Origin: Marchantia polymorpha subsp. ruderalis
Taxonomy: Eukaryota > Streptophyta > Marchantiopsida > Marchantiales > Marchantiaceae
Reading direction: 5' to 3'
Length of the DNA: 64,000 nucleotides
Assembly: GCA_037833965.1 (NCBI GenBank)
Contig: AP031352.1
Span: 7,916,501-7,980,500, forward strand
In this document: positions 41,859 to 53,711 of the stretch, piece after piece
How positions within the stretch are numbered: position 1 is the stretch's first letter
Layout of the letters: the number at the start of each line of letters is the position of its first letter
Translations under genes and position numbers: made by a program
Notes under the pieces: generated by a model
The model's input: only the letters and a program-made list of their open reading frames with translations
Told to the model about the DNA's origin: nothing
Databases searched by the model: none

Positions 41859-43243
41859 TTACAGATGATATTCATTTTCCAAAGCTTCTTCCTCCACCTC
41901 TTCATACTCTATGCCCTCCATGTGGTTGAACGGTTGTCGCTGTATGGGACGTCCTCCTTGTGGTGTCGGCCGAATCCGACAAAACTTGGCAATGTGATCC
42001 ATTTGTCCACATGCATAGCATTGACAATTGTTACGAATGCCAGCTCCTCCTTGAACCATTCCGTTATTTGCATAACCTTCTTGCAAATTTGAAACTCCTA
42101 GTCATTGAATCTCACCTCCAAATCTTGGTGGTGGTACTCTTGTTGGTGCAAAACCTTCTATACGTCAAAGGTTTCCCAACTTCATCGGTGTTAGACTAGA
42201 TGGATCTTGAAAATTGCTTACTGGTTCACTGTGTGTGACACCAAAAGCACCCAAAATTTGTTGAGCAATTGCGAGTGCTTCATTTACAGTAGATACATTG
42301 CTCATCATCACCTCCTTTCAAATTCGATCCTTCAAGCCTTGTTTGAACACGTCTAAGGTTTCTGCTCCACTCATATCCATGATGAATACTTGAAAATCAC
42401 AAAATTCTTCAATAACTCATGAATACTTACTTTCTGCTTCAAATCCCACACTTCATTCTCGATGTTTGAAGAGAGTACACTGCTTGAAAATTTGCAGAAG
42501 TCTTTCGTGCATTCCACTTCACAAAATGGTAGCACCTCGTTCTGAAAGCATTATCTCCCATGTTGTGTATCATGTGAGAGCCTTATCCGTAAGATAAGAT
42601 CTCATGAACATTCGTGCAATGTAATCAGAAACATGAAAATGGGATAAATGAATATTCATCATCATTATACATCTCTCTAACACTCCCATCGTTCTACTCC
42701 CATTGTAAGCTTCCACCTTACAAGATTTTTCCATTCGAAGCAAAAGATTTGTTTGATCTTCAATTTCTTGAAGACGTCTCCTATTTGCCTTTGCTGCATC
42801 TATAAGAGTTGATTCTGGCTGAACTTGGTAAGCTTGAACTTGAGTTTCAACTTCCATTTCTCTAACTCTTGCTCTTTCTACTTTCTCACTCTCTAATGCA
42901 AAGATTTTATCTTCCATGGCTTGTTGCTTGGAATGGCCATCTACTACCGCTTTTCTCAACTCCTTCATCTCTGGCATGATTGCGTTGAGAATCTCATCCA
43001 TATCGATTGATGTCCCCATGCTTTCTCGCATTCACTCTAATACAATGTGAGTATAATCATTATCTGACCTCTCCAAAAAGGAGCCACAAAAGGTATAGGT
43101 GATTCTATCAAAGCTCTATAGTAATTTTCTCCATAATTCATCACAAGAAATTCTTTCCACAATCTCTTATGTTGGTATACTGTTCTAATCTCTACAGAAG
43201 TGTTGAACCAAATCGGGACGGAAAGTTTGCTATTCAAATCCAT
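41859..43243 (-). pseudogene. Gag of the old chromovirus
   Basis: Minus-strand frames give an N-terminal region (43243-43037: FNTSVEIRTVYQHKRLW), a helical charged domain (43031-42570: ILNAIMPEMKELRKAV, KANRRRLQEIEDQTN) and a zinc knuckle CYACGQMDHIAKFC (42020-41980, C-x2-C-x4-H-x4-C). A stop separates the first two. The region 42090-42560 between them is broken. Its order relative to the PBS and 5' LTR fits the chromovirus. Confidence 0.65.
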
Positions 43244-43616
43244 GAAACATTCAGTCTAGATAGTATATATTCAGTCCCAAGTTTCTTCATAAGTAACTAT
43301 TGGAAGAATGAGTGACACTCTCGACTCCATCACTATAGTCATAAAATCTGCACTCTAACAAGCCACAAGGTACATTCAAAAATGATATTTCTCCATGCAA
43401 TGAAGGTGGATATCGAATAATTTTGGATTTGGCCAGTGCGGTACTGGATTTTTGGCAAGCCCGTCCATATCTACAAAACCACAATTTCCCTCCTTCCACC
43501 TCTCTCTATATGCAGATCAATGACCTCAGCCAACCTCTATACATTCTCAAAACTACACTCCACCATCACTCACTTGCTATTTCATAAGGGGTAATCCACA
43601 CTCAAGGATAGAGCAA

Positions 43617-43632
43617 GGTCGCTTTGATAACA
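43617..43632 (-). other. Primer-binding site of the old chromovirus
   Basis: On the minus strand, TGTTATCAAAGCGACC follows the LTR end by one base. It differs by two bases from the initiator-Met tRNA complement TGGTATCAGAGC in the shared part. Confidence 0.6.
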
Positions 43633-43633
43633 T

Positions 43634-43963
43634 TGTAACACTAGGCTTTAGAGACAAGTTCACTCGAAGATGAAAAATATCAACAATAGTTCTTCTCTTT
43701 CTTATATAGCTCTCATCGACAAGTACAAGGAGATATGATCTAATTTCCACCATCCATCCCACTCCTAATGGATGGATGACATGGCGGATAATCCTAACAA
43801 GCACACGTATCGATGACGTGGCATTGTCAACTAACAAACTCACTCTCCACACACTAAACGCGCGGATCGCTGACGTGACAGCTACGACTAGTGTTCGCTA
43901 AAGTATCTATATCAACATTTAGATAACCTCTACTTTAGTTATAATAAACTAAAGATGGTTACA
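43634..43963 (-). repeat. 5' LTR of the old chromovirus (330 bp)
   Basis: TG...CA block homologous to 18189-18594 but shorter by one tandem unit. It includes TTATATAGCTCTC near 43704 and two TGACGT-containing units near 43815 and 43873. Adjacent to the PBS, hence the 5' copy. Confidence 0.7.
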
Positions 43964-45618
43964 ATAAATTAGAGTAGATTGGTCTAAGCCACAGATACAT
44001 CCTAAGTAATGGTATTATCCTGATGATATATTGTAAAGTAAGCTAACTTAAGGTTTGCGAGATCTAAGTGATTTTATGATCAAATTAATGGTTTTTATAG
44101 AAATGATCGACTATACTGATTACTTTTCATTATTTTCAATAATAATAATTATTAATCAAGAGATTGATCTTATACATAAATTATTTTTTTATTTTTATAT
44201 ATTGACCGGGCGAAGCATATAGCTTGTACTCTCTTAGTTGATCATTAAAATGATTTCAACTATAATTTAGAAGACTCTTATGGATATATATTAGATTATA
44301 TTGGACTTTGTAGTTTGACTTAAGGAGTATCAAGTTTGATACCTCAAGTTTAATATAAACCTTATTGTTATTGATAAATCAAGTGGAAGTGTGTTATAGA
44401 TGACTCAGATTTAAGATTTTTTACTAGGTTTAGGATATGCTCTTACAACGGTATATGACTATGAGATGAATTTTGCCTTGATGAATGTTTTAGATCATGC
44501 CAGTAAAATATTTTGTTTTCGTGGCCGTAATCAAAGGCAAGCCACCTATTGATGACATCAAGTTTTTGTGCGAGTGTCATTTTTTTAATTTAATTTTTTA
44601 ATTTTTTTAACCTAAAATTTAAGATGTCTAAAATGTTCACAATATACATATGAGATGTATGAACAATGTAATCTATTTGTTAATAAGCCCACAATCCAAA
44701 ACTTTTTTTAACTCAAATTTTTTATTGATTTGAAAAAAAAATTTGGTGCAAAGAAATAATTTGAAGTTTATTCTATGTCAAAAATCTAAAATTGCAACTG
44801 CTTATCACAAATTTAGTTTAGTAACTATACTTTTTGCTATAAAATACCTTTAAATTAAATAAATTATAAACTTTAATTTTTCATATATATTTGTGTAAAG
44901 TTTGAAATTGGAAAAAAGTAATTTAATAAAATTTTAAAACTAGAAATTTATGTTCTCTTGTGATACAGTAAATTGAAATAGAAAATTTTTTAAAAAGTTT
45001 GATAGATTTGAATTGTAGTTTTTGATGATTTAAATTTATTGATCTGATTATAGAAAATTACTAAATTACTAAATTTGGATGATTTTTTTGCATGATTATA
45101 TAATATTACTAAATTTGAAAAATTAAAACTTACTAAGTGGTTTTTGTAAAAAAAAAAATGTAAAAATTAGATTTCAAAGATCTTCAAATGTATGAACATA
45201 ATTATTAAAAATTTCAAACAAAAATTAAAAATTATAATTTTGTTATGAACAAATTCAGCTAAGAATTTCATATTTGATTCAATAAATAAATCATGTATCA
45301 AAATTTCATTTACAAATCAATTTTTTTAAATCAAATATTGAATATTTAATCAAGAAATTCTTTCATAACATGACAATATTTTACTAAATGAAAAGATTTA
45401 ATTGATTAGACTATACATCAGTTTGACTAAATGAAAAATGTGTTTCTAGAAGATGCAAGCTTCTGATATCATGTTGCCATGTGAACAAAAGTACAAAAAA
45501 CTTTAAATTTTTTTACTTATAATAATTTTTAAATAAATTTTTTACCTTTTTTTAACACTAATCAATGATAACTATAAAGATTAATTTAATGAAAATAATT
45601 TATAGTTTAATTTTACTA
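43964..45618. other. AT-rich intergenic DNA
   Basis: Very AT-rich with many A/T runs; no gene, RNA or intact repeat recognised. Confidence 0.6.
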
Positions 45619-45626
45619 GTTATCAT
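45619..45626 (+). repeat. 8-bp target-site duplication GTTATCAT of the hAT element
   Basis: Repeated exactly at 56087-56094, right after the other terminal repeat. Confidence 0.85.
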
Positions 45627-45646
45627 CAGGCCTCTTAAGCTTAGGC
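45627..45646 (+). repeat. Left terminal inverted repeat of the hAT element
   Basis: CAGGCCTCTTAAGCTTAGGC; its partner on the opposite strand differs at two positions. Confidence 0.85.
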
Positions 45647-45871
45647 TTTCTATTAATAGACGCCTAATCTTCCTAATACTAAAATTTCCAAAAGGCTAAT
45701 TCTAACATATGCCTAATTTGTCTGAAAGTTGCCAATTTGACCTTAAATGTTTTCAATTAGACGTAAGCACCGTACCAGGGTAAACCTTGATAACAAAGGC
45801 TTTGAATCCGAGGGCAATCCATTGCCTTCACGGAGTCTGTCACGCAACCCCTGTTTCGTTTCGCGAGACCA

Positions 45872-45884
45872 ATGCCGCCTGTAC
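45872..45884 (+). pseudogene. First codons of the hAT transposase, cut by G2
   Basis: An ATG at 45872 starts a frame MPPVP... that continues, after removal of G2 and one target copy, as PKKRKK at 53712. The PKKRKK string resembles a nuclear localisation signal. G2 thus landed within the first five codons. Confidence 0.55.
45881..45884 (+). repeat. Target-site duplication GTAC, left of G2
   Basis: Repeated at 53708-53711 directly after the 3' LTR. Confidence 0.85.
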
Positions 45885-46712
45885 TGTAAGACCGGGTGTT
45901 GCACATATGTACTAAGTCTTAGAAGTGGTCAAGGGAATAAGGATGATTAGCCAAGGCATAGCTAAGACTAGCTAGTCATGACTAAACTAGTTAGTTATAA
46001 CTAAGTTTATCTAGTCATGACTAAGTTTAGCTACAATGTCTATAGTTGGCGGAGTAATTAGCGGAGTTCTAGAAGAATGGAGTGAGCACTTCTATTTTGT
46101 CTTATACAAAAGTTCTAGATTCCAAGGGATTAGATATTTGACTAGAAGCTTGGATTTGATTGGTTTGACTAAATGTATGAAAGATGATTGGCTAGACTAA
46201 GTCTAATGTTGACTTAGTGGCTAGGAAGCTTGTAGAAGTTTAAAAGCTTCCAATGGCATGTCGCCACCTCAACCTTGGATTCCGGAAGCTTCTAGAAGGT
46301 TTAGGTAGGCCAATGGCATGTTGCCACGTAGAGGGGGTTAGTCAAACTTACCTAGGTAAAAGTAAGTTAAGAGAGATTACCACATGTTACTATGGTAACT
46401 TCTCAAGTAGTATAAATAGAGAGGTAGAGTAGCACCTCTCAAGCAAGTTTGAGAGTCATGTGTGAGGACTTGTTTCAAGAATGAAGGAGTGAAGTTTTTG
46501 AGTATCTTGGAGTATCGACGTGTGTTTGCGTTTATGTGAAGAGAGTGACGTGAGGAGAGTTTGTGTGTGAGTTGGAGTAATACATGGCGAGTTTGTGAGA
46601 GAAGGTGTTTGGGACATGAGTGAGAGGATGAATCCTAGTCTTCTAGAAGCATGATGCGCTACCACAAAGCCATCAGAGGTAAACCTGAGTGAGAGTCAGC
46701 CCGGAGGTTGCA
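45885..46712 (+). repeat. 5' LTR of G2 (828 bp)
   Basis: TGTAAGACC to GGTTGCA. Shares the start, many internal blocks and the end with G1 LTRs but is clearly a different subfamily. Confidence 0.9.
46411..46419 (+). promoter_or_regulatory. TATA box in the G2 5' LTR
   Basis: TATAAATAG followed by AGAGGTAGAG, at the position equivalent to the G1 TATA site. Confidence 0.6.
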
Positions 46713-46716
46713 TTTT

Positions 46717-46733
46717 TGGTTCCGTTGCCGGGA
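46717..46733 (+). other. Primer-binding site of G2
   Basis: TGGTTCCGTTGCCGGGA, identical to G1, four bases after the LTR. Confidence 0.7.
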
Positions 46734-47392
46734 CCTCAATCTAGAAGTCGGAATGTTTAGGATTCGATTTCTAGCTAGAGAGAAAGTATCCATGAGGGAT
46801 CACTTGGTGTTAACATTGGGGAATGAAAGAGCGGAGAGTGTGCTTGAGAGCAAAAATCCCTTTGTTTATCCAATAGTCTCATATGATAGCCTAGAAGTGA
46901 TTTTGTACGTTTTGTACACGTAAATAGGTCTTTTTGAGAGAAAAGTGATCTTAGACATCAAAAAAACTTATTTTTGAAGGTATTTTTCAAAGTTTTTATT
47001 GATTTTAGAGTGGAAGATAGAGAACATTTACGTTTTTGTTTCAAGTCCAGATCATGTGTTAACAGGAAGATATGAGAGTTAGAAGTTGAGTGGGTTTTCA
47101 CGGGTATCAAAAGTCTTCTCTCTGGAAAGTTTGTACAGAGTTAATTTATTTTTCTGTATTTCAAGTTAGGATTTGAAACTTCGTACGAGTGTGTATTGGA
47201 AGATAAGCTACGTTTGAGTCAAAATTTCACTGAGAGATCACGTCTAGAGACAAAGTTATGTTGATTTGAAGTTGAGGGGGTACAAAAGCAAGATAACAAA
47301 GCAAAAGTTTTTGATTTCTTTATTCACAGTTTTCGTCAAGTAGATGGCGTTTCTGGGAGAGGTCTTTTGAGTGGTTTCTACCTTATGGGAAA
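46734..47392 (+). other. G2 leader
   Basis: About 660 bases closely related to the G1 leader, with the same short frame MFRIRFLAREKV (46753-46923). No other coding signal. Confidence 0.5.
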
Positions 47393-47836
47393 ATGAGTGA
47401 ACAAGAAGGTTGGAAGGTTAGGTTATCCAAAGTACCTCAAGGCTTGGATGTTATAGTGTCTCTAGACTCCAATACAAGAGAATTCAAGGTGGAGTTTGAA
47501 GAAAGAGTAGTGAGTCAATCTCCAAGAGTCAAACGTGAAACTTGTTTTTATTGTGGAGAGGAGGGCCATAAGTTTGTCAATTGTTCCCTGCGGAACAAAG
47601 ATAGAAGATTGAGGAGCAAGAGGAACTTGGGAGATTTGAAACTTCACTTGGGACCATCATCGCCACATGAATCCCAAAGTGCGACCTTCTGTGACAATTG
47701 CGGAGTGATTGGGCTACCAGCGGGACACGAATGCAGCGGAGTGAAGGCACTTCTGGAATCACTTGTGGAAGGGTTTGACGGCAAGCTAAGTGCTGAAACA
47801 GAGAAAGTGACCTCAGCGGGCTCAAGCTCCAACTGA
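47393..47836 (+). CDS. Extra zinc-knuckle protein upstream of gag (G2), 147 aa
   Basis: Intact copy of the G1 147-aa protein. The knuckle CFYCGEEGHKFVNC and the second cluster CDNCGVIGLPAGHEC keep all Cys and His. It precedes gag by about 215 bases, in which an acidic stretch (GEDDDEG) is readable in another frame. No family is recognised beyond the knuckle. Confidence 0.65.
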   Translation: MSEQEGWKVRLSKVPQGLDVIVSLDSNTREFKVEFEERVVSQSPRVKRETCFYCGEEGHKFVNCSLRNKDRRLRSKRNLGDLKLHLGPSSPHESQSATFCDNCGVIGLPAGHECSGVKALLESLVEGFDGKLSAETEKVTSAGSSSN

Positions 47837-48052
47837 AAATGGAGATCATCATTCGAATGATGGAGAAGATGATGATGAGGGTAAGACTCATCGTATGCCT
47901 AGGAGAGGAGAGAGCTTTGGCTATCCTGGAACAACCAATTCCTTTTGTGTTTCCTTTGATGAATTACTCAAGGATGGAGTTAGTGTTGTTTATTTTGTAT
48001 TAAGAAGCCCCATATAAATTTCCAATAGAATAGAAGAAAAAAAAAAAATTAG

Positions 48053-49678
48053 TTGGAAATGGGGAAGCTTCCGGTATTTTATGGGAGGGAGAATGAGGAT
48101 GTAGAAGCTTTTGTTAGGGACTTCAAGAGGGCTTGCATAGGAAACAATGAGAGGAAGAAAGACGAGTGGGCTATGCTTTTGCCGGATTTCTTGGGGGATT
48201 CTGCTCTCAAGTGGTACAAGGAGTACAAGAGGGAGCATTCGGAGAACGACACGTGGGAGACATTAACGGAGAACCTGATCGAAAACTTTCTTCCCAGTGA
48301 AAGTTATGAAAAGTTGATGTGTGAGGTCACCTTCTTGAAACAAGGAGAGAACGAGAAGGTGAGTACCTATGTGGAGAGAACCGAGAAGTTGGAATCTAGA
48401 TTCCATGTGGTGTTGAGGAAGGGCGGAGACGAAGTGGATGCTACAATGGTGGGGATAAGGGCGATGCTCATGAAGAACTTCGTTGGAGGTTTGAGACCTG
48501 AGATTCGAAGTAAGGTGAGATACGAGAAGCCCTCTTCTAAGGCTGAAGCCATTCGAATTGCTATTAGAATGAAGGAGAGCTTAGAAGATGATGATTCTAG
48601 CTTGGTGGCTAGAGAAGTAGCTCCACCGGTTGTAGGAAGGTCCATTGTTTCAAACCCTTCTACTTCATCCACGATAGCGAATCCTAGTGTGGATTTTCAA
48701 AATGAGTTGAAATCTATCACGGAGACCCTAGCAGATCTCAAGATCAATGTAGTACAGTTGTGGGAGAAGAGGAATCAGAACGTAGGAGGAGGCTCTAGGG
48801 GGTATGGAAATTATCCTCCAAGAGGAAATCCACCTTCAGGAAACTTTGCGGTTTCTTGCTTTTCTTGTGGAGGTCATCATTTTCAGAGGAATTGTCCTAA
48901 CCCTCGACAACATGATGGAGTTCGGCACAACAACAATGCACCGGCCACGCAACAAGCCAAGGATAAGGGAGTAGCATCCATTGATGTATTCCCTCATCAA
49001 TGCACTTTTGAGAAAGGGGAGAGCTCAAAATCGAAAGTGGATATCCTTGCTCATGAGAAGAAGCGTGCCCGATTTGCGGACGAGTCGATTTTCATGGAGG
49101 ACACGCCAAGTCGAAGTACACGGTAAAGTGGAGTGAGTCAACCAAGAGTACCAAGGAAGAAGTTGGGCATGGATGACTTTTCCATTTCATCTTCTCAAGC
49201 TAAGTATGACATGGTGGAGGATGTAGGAAATCAGAAGGCCAATATAACAGTTGGTCAGCTGATTGCCTTGAATCCAGCCATTCGGAAGGAGTTAAGAGGA
49301 GGTCTTAGCTCCACAAGGACCAAGAAGCGGATATCTAAATGGAAGTCTCACATGACCAATGTGGGAGTTGGGGTGGTGGATGCGGCTGCTTCGGAGGTAT
49401 GTACACATGCTTCAAAGATCGAAGTGAGGATCAATGGACATGATGTATCAGATGTGTTGGTTGATGGTGGATCGGCTGTGAATGCCATGTCTGAGAGGTT
49501 GATGCAGAAGTTGGGTATGCAACCTTCTAGACCTTCTAGCATAATTGTTGGTATGGCCAACAAACAGAAGGTAAGACCACTGGGGGTGGTAGATAAAGTT
49601 GTGGTTAGTGTGAGGGGAGTGCAAACTTTGCTTTCCTTCCAAATTCTCAAGGAAGCTAGTTACGACTTGCTGTTGTGA
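48053..49678 (+). pseudogene. Gag and protease of G2
   Basis: One frame from ATG 48053, broken only by TAA at 49124-49126 (TCA in G1) and TGA at 49676-49678 (GGA in G1). Gag domain in the first 180 residues, a Pro/Gly-rich linker, knuckle CFSCGGHHFQRNC, then the protease site VLVDGGSAVNAM and the flap-like LLSFQILKEASYDLLL. The same frame continues into RT, so the intact element would have a single gag-pol frame. Confidence 0.85.
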
Positions 49679-49687
49679 CGTCCTTGG

Positions 49688-51769
49688 TTGAGGGCGGTAA
49701 GGACTACGGACCGATGGCACAAGGGCTATTTGAGGATAGGCCCAAAGAACCATCGAGTTAAGGTTCCTTTGACGAGAGGAGGGGAATCCACCACTGACTC
49801 AGATAGACCAACTGACGAGTATTGGGAATCTGAGAGTGAAGAGAGTGGTAGCTTTTCAGAAGTTGACACAGACATCTCAACTTCTGATCAAGAAACATCA
49901 TCAGAGTACTCTTCTGATGATAATGTTCAAGTACAAGTCATTGCTGCCATGGAGTTGTTGCCTAGGCCTGGAGTGAAGAAAGATCCTGACAAAGTGGAGA
50001 TGAGCGAAGAGGAGGTGTGTCGACGACTGTCCACTCTTAGGTTTGGTCCCAAGGTTACCAAGGAGGAAAAGGCAAAGTTTCTGGATATATTTCGCAAATA
50101 TATTCATGTTTTTGCCTTTAGTTTCAAGGATCTTAAGCATGTGACGTTGGAGACTCATCGCATCGAGTTGGAGGAAAAAGCTCGTCCTATTCGGCAAAAG
50201 CAATGCCAAATAAATCCACCTACGGCTCTTGTGGTGAAGGAGGAGATCGACAAGCTCAAGGAGGCTGGCTTCATCTACGAGGTAGAAAATTCTGAATGGG
50301 TGTCTCCAATTGTGATAGTGAAGAAGAAGAATGATAAGCTACGAGTGTGCGTAGATTACAAAAAGTTGAATGCTGTCACAAAGAAAGATTACTATCCCTT
50401 GCCTTTCATAGATGAGATTCTAGAGGAGGTTGCTGGCCATGAGTGGTATAGTTTTGGAGATGGTTATAGTGGCTATAACCAAATCCAAATTGCCTTAGAA
50501 GACCAACTCAAAACAACTTTTACCACTCCATGGGGAACCTTCGCTTTTAGAGTGATGCCGTTTGGTCTATGTAATGCTCCTGCCACTTTTCAAAGGTTCA
50601 TGAATAAAGTGTTTGAACCTTTCATTGGAAAGTTTGTAAGGGATTTCATAGATGATTTTTGTGTTTACGGGAGGAAAGCGGATCAATTTGATCATTTGAT
50701 CAAAATACTTCAACGGCTGGAGGAAGCTAAGGCTTCATTCAATCCAAAAAAATGCATTTTTGGATGTGAGGAAGGCCTATTGTTGGGGCATATCATCTCC
50801 AAGAATGGTATAGCAGTGGATCCAGAGAAGGTGACACGGATCATGGAGTTACCTTTTCCGGCGACTCTTACCAAGTTGAGGCAATTCCTTGGTATGGTGG
50901 GGTACTATCGACGGTTCATCTTGTCCTTCTCCAACAAAGCTCATGCCTTGACAAATTACATGAAGAAGGGAGTGGAGTACAAACTCATTTTCAAGGATGA
51001 AGCTGCAAAGACGGCGTTCGAAGTTCTCAAGAAGGCGTTGGTGACGGCTCCAATTTTGGCGAAACCGGATTGGGGTAAACCTTTCATTCTCTACACAGAT
51101 GCATCAAATATTGTTGTAGGATGCACCTTGAGTCAATTAGATGATGAAAAACATGATCATCCAATTGCCTATGCTAGTAGACAAATGGTTCAAGCGGAGA
51201 AGAACTACTTAGTGACAGAGAGAGAGGCCTTAGCTGTAATCTTCTCACTTAAGAAGTTTCGACATTATTTGTTGGGTGGGAGATTCACTATAGTGACTGA
51301 TCATAAGGCTTTGAAATACATTTTCAACAAGCCTAATGCTGAAGGGAGGATAGCTAGATGGAAGCTACTACTAGCAGAGTTTGATTATACCATTGAGGAT
51401 AGATCTGGAAAGAAGCATGCTAATGCGGATTTGATGTCGAGAGCATATGATGATGGAGGAGATCAGTCAGTAGATGACACCTTTCCGGATGAGGACTTGC
51501 TAGTCATGGACACGGTGACAACAGTACCGGAGGAGTACAAGGAAATTTGGGATTTCATCTCTAGAGGAGAGTTTCCTCAAGGAATGCATCAAAGGGAGAA
51601 AAATGCATTAGTGAAGAGATGTCAACCTTATATGATCATGGAGAAGGTACTTTTTCATCAAGGAGCTGACGGACTTCTACGAAGGGCGGTTGGGAGGAAA
51701 GAGGCACTACAACTCATGAAGCAGTTTCATGATGGTGCAGTATGTGGAGGACATTTTGCGGGAAGGTAA
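49688..51769 (+). pseudogene. Reverse transcriptase and RNase H of G2
   Basis: 693-codon open stretch. RT: VSPIVIVKKKNDKLRVCVDY, YSGYNQIQI, FRVMPFGLCNAPATFQRF and the catalytic loop RDFIDDFCVYG (Asp pair near residue 322). RNase H: FILYTDASNIVVGCTLSQ and TEREALAVIFSLKKFRHYLL with DHKALKYIF. It ends in the first half of the integrase zinc finger (FHDGAVCGGH), where one base is missing near 51762. Residues 30-100 form a Ser/Asp/Glu-rich linker after the protease. Confidence 0.88.
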
Positions 51770-52824
51770 CTGCCTTCAAAATTCTTGATGCTGGTTATCA
51801 TTGGAAGGGTATTTTTAAGGATTGTGTGGAATATTGCAAAAGTTGTGATGTGTGTCAAACTTTTGCTAAAAAGTCCATGAAAACCCCTCCTATGATTTCT
51901 GTACCAGTGTTAGGTCCTTTTGAAAAGTGAGGAATAGATTTTGTAGGTCCTTTGAATCTTACTCCTCGAGGGAATAAGTTCATTGTGATAGCTACAGATT
52001 ATCTTACGAAGTGGGTAGAGGCAAGACCACTTAAATCTACTAACGAGAAAGAGGTTGGTAGATTTTTGTATGAGAGAATCATTACTCGATTTGGTTGTCC
52101 ATTGGAGTTAGTAACAGATAGAGGAGGAGAATTTGTGGGAAGTATGATTCAAGCAATGTTGGAGCACTTCTCCATCAAGGCTCGAGTGACCACTTCCTAC
52201 AAACCTAACGCTAATGGGTTGGCGGAGCGGACCAACTACACTTTGTGTATGATGTTGGCCAAGGATGCAGACATGGACGGGAGTAAACACAATTGGGACA
52301 AGAGGCTCCATGCTATCTTATGGAAGTATCGCACAACATGGAAGACATCTACCGGATACTCACCTTTTCGGATGGTGTATGGAGTTGAGTCAAAACTTCC
52401 CATACAGTTTGACTTGACAACATTCACAACAATCCAGCAAAGGTTGAAGAAATCAAATGGAGCAGAAGCCATCAAGTCTCGCCAACAACAATTGATGGAG
52501 TTAGAGGAAGCTCGAGCACTAGCCATGGTACGAGTGGAGCGGGCTCAACAGTTGCAGAAGAAGTATCACGACAAACGAAGTGGAAACCAGAACTTGAAGC
52601 CGTTCAAGGAAGGTGATTGGGTGATGCTCTTTGATGCAATTAGATACAAGAGAGCTAGGAAAAAGTTTCTTCCTAAGTATTTTGGACCTTTCATAGTTGA
52701 GAAGGTGTGGGGAAATTTCACTTATGACATCAAGGAGTTAGGAGGACGTCACTTCGATCGAGTCAACCACGACAAGTTGAAGTTATTCCATCGAAGATCA
52801 GATTCTTTCACTCCGAGGGCGTAG
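51742..52824 (+). pseudogene. Integrase of G2
   Basis: The frame after the base loss gives CKSCDVCQ, a TGA at 51928 in place of the Trp found in G1, then DFVGPLNLTPRGNKF, LVTDRGGEFVG and NGLAERTNY with the complete D-D-E triad. The tail ends HRRSDSFTPRA just before the polypurine tract; no chromodomain. Confidence 0.85.
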
Positions 52825-52834
52825 TGAAATCTTG

Positions 52835-52847
52835 GTCCGGGGGTAAA
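52835..52847 (+). other. Polypurine tract of G2
   Basis: GTCCGGGGGTAAA directly before the 3' LTR, matching G1. Confidence 0.6.
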
Positions 52848-53707
52848 TGTAAGACTGGGTGTTGCACATATGTACTAAGTCTTAGAAGTGGTCAAGGGAA
52901 TAAGGATGATTAGCCAAGGCATAGCTAAGACTAGCTAGTCATGACTAAACTAGTTAGTTATAACTAAGTTTATCTAGTCATGACTAAGTTTAGCTACAAT
53001 GTCTATAGTTGGCGGAGTAATTAGCGGAGTTCTAGAAGAATGGAGTGAGCACTTCTATTTTGTCTTTTACAAGGAGTGAGCACTTCTATTTTGTCTTATA
53101 CAAAAGTTCTAGATTCCAAGGGATTAGATATTTGACTAGAAGCTTGGATTTGATTGGTTTGACTAAATGTATGAAAGATGATTGGCTAGACTAAGTCTAA
53201 TGTTGACTTAGTGGCTAGGAAGCTTGTAGAAGTTTAAAAGCTTCCAATGGCATGTCGCCACCTCAACCTTGGATTCCGGAAGCTTCTAGAAGGTTTAGGT
53301 AGGCCAATGGCATGTTGCCACGTAGAGGGGGTTAGTCAAACTTACCTAGGTAAAAGTAAGTTAAGAGAGATTACCACATGTTACTATGGTAACTTCTCAA
53401 GTAGTATAAATAGAGAGGTAGAGTAGCACCTCTCAAGCAAGTTTGGAGAGTCATGTGTGAGGACTTGTTTCAAGAATGAAGGAGTGAAGTTTTTGAGTAT
53501 CTTGGAGTATCGACGTGTGTTTGCGTTTATGTGAAGAGAGTGACGTGAGGAGAGTTTGTGTGTGAGTTGGAGTAATACATGGCGAGTTTGTGAGAGAAGG
53601 TGTTTGGGAAATGAGTGAGAGGATGAATCCTAGTCTTCTAGAAGCATGATGCGCTACCACAAAGCCATCAGAGGTAAACCTGAGTGAGAGTCAGCCCGGA
53701 GTTTGCA
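52848..53707 (+). repeat. 3' LTR of G2 (860 bp)
   Basis: Same as the 5' LTR but with a 32-base tandem duplication of GGAGTGAGCACTTCTATTTT plus flank near 53040-53102. Confidence 0.9.
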
Positions 53708-53711
53708 GTAC

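Larger units (their letters stand above)
18189..43963 (-). mobile_element. Old minus-strand chromovirus (Ty3/gypsy), cut apart by nested insertions
   Basis: Read on the minus strand, the parts are colinear: 5' LTR (43963-43634), initiator-Met-like PBS, gag with CCHC knuckle, a gap, RT, RNase H, integrase, chromodomain, polypurine tract and 3' LTR (18594-18189). Protease was not found, so DNA may have been lost at the copy B insertion. The flanks do not show a matching target duplication (ATTCT versus ATAAA), so joining of two related elements cannot be excluded. Confidence 0.65.
45885..53707 (+). mobile_element. Ty3/gypsy element G2, plus strand, young but defective
   Basis: Full element of 7823 bases with LTRs of 828 and 860 bases and a 4-bp duplication. 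Apart from a 32-base tandem duplication in the 3' LTR, the LTRs differ at only a few positions, so insertion is recent. Gag, protease, RT and RNase H share one frame; integrase is in another because of a base loss. It belongs to the same group as G1 but has diverged LTRs. It lies inside the hAT transposase. Confidence 0.9.
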
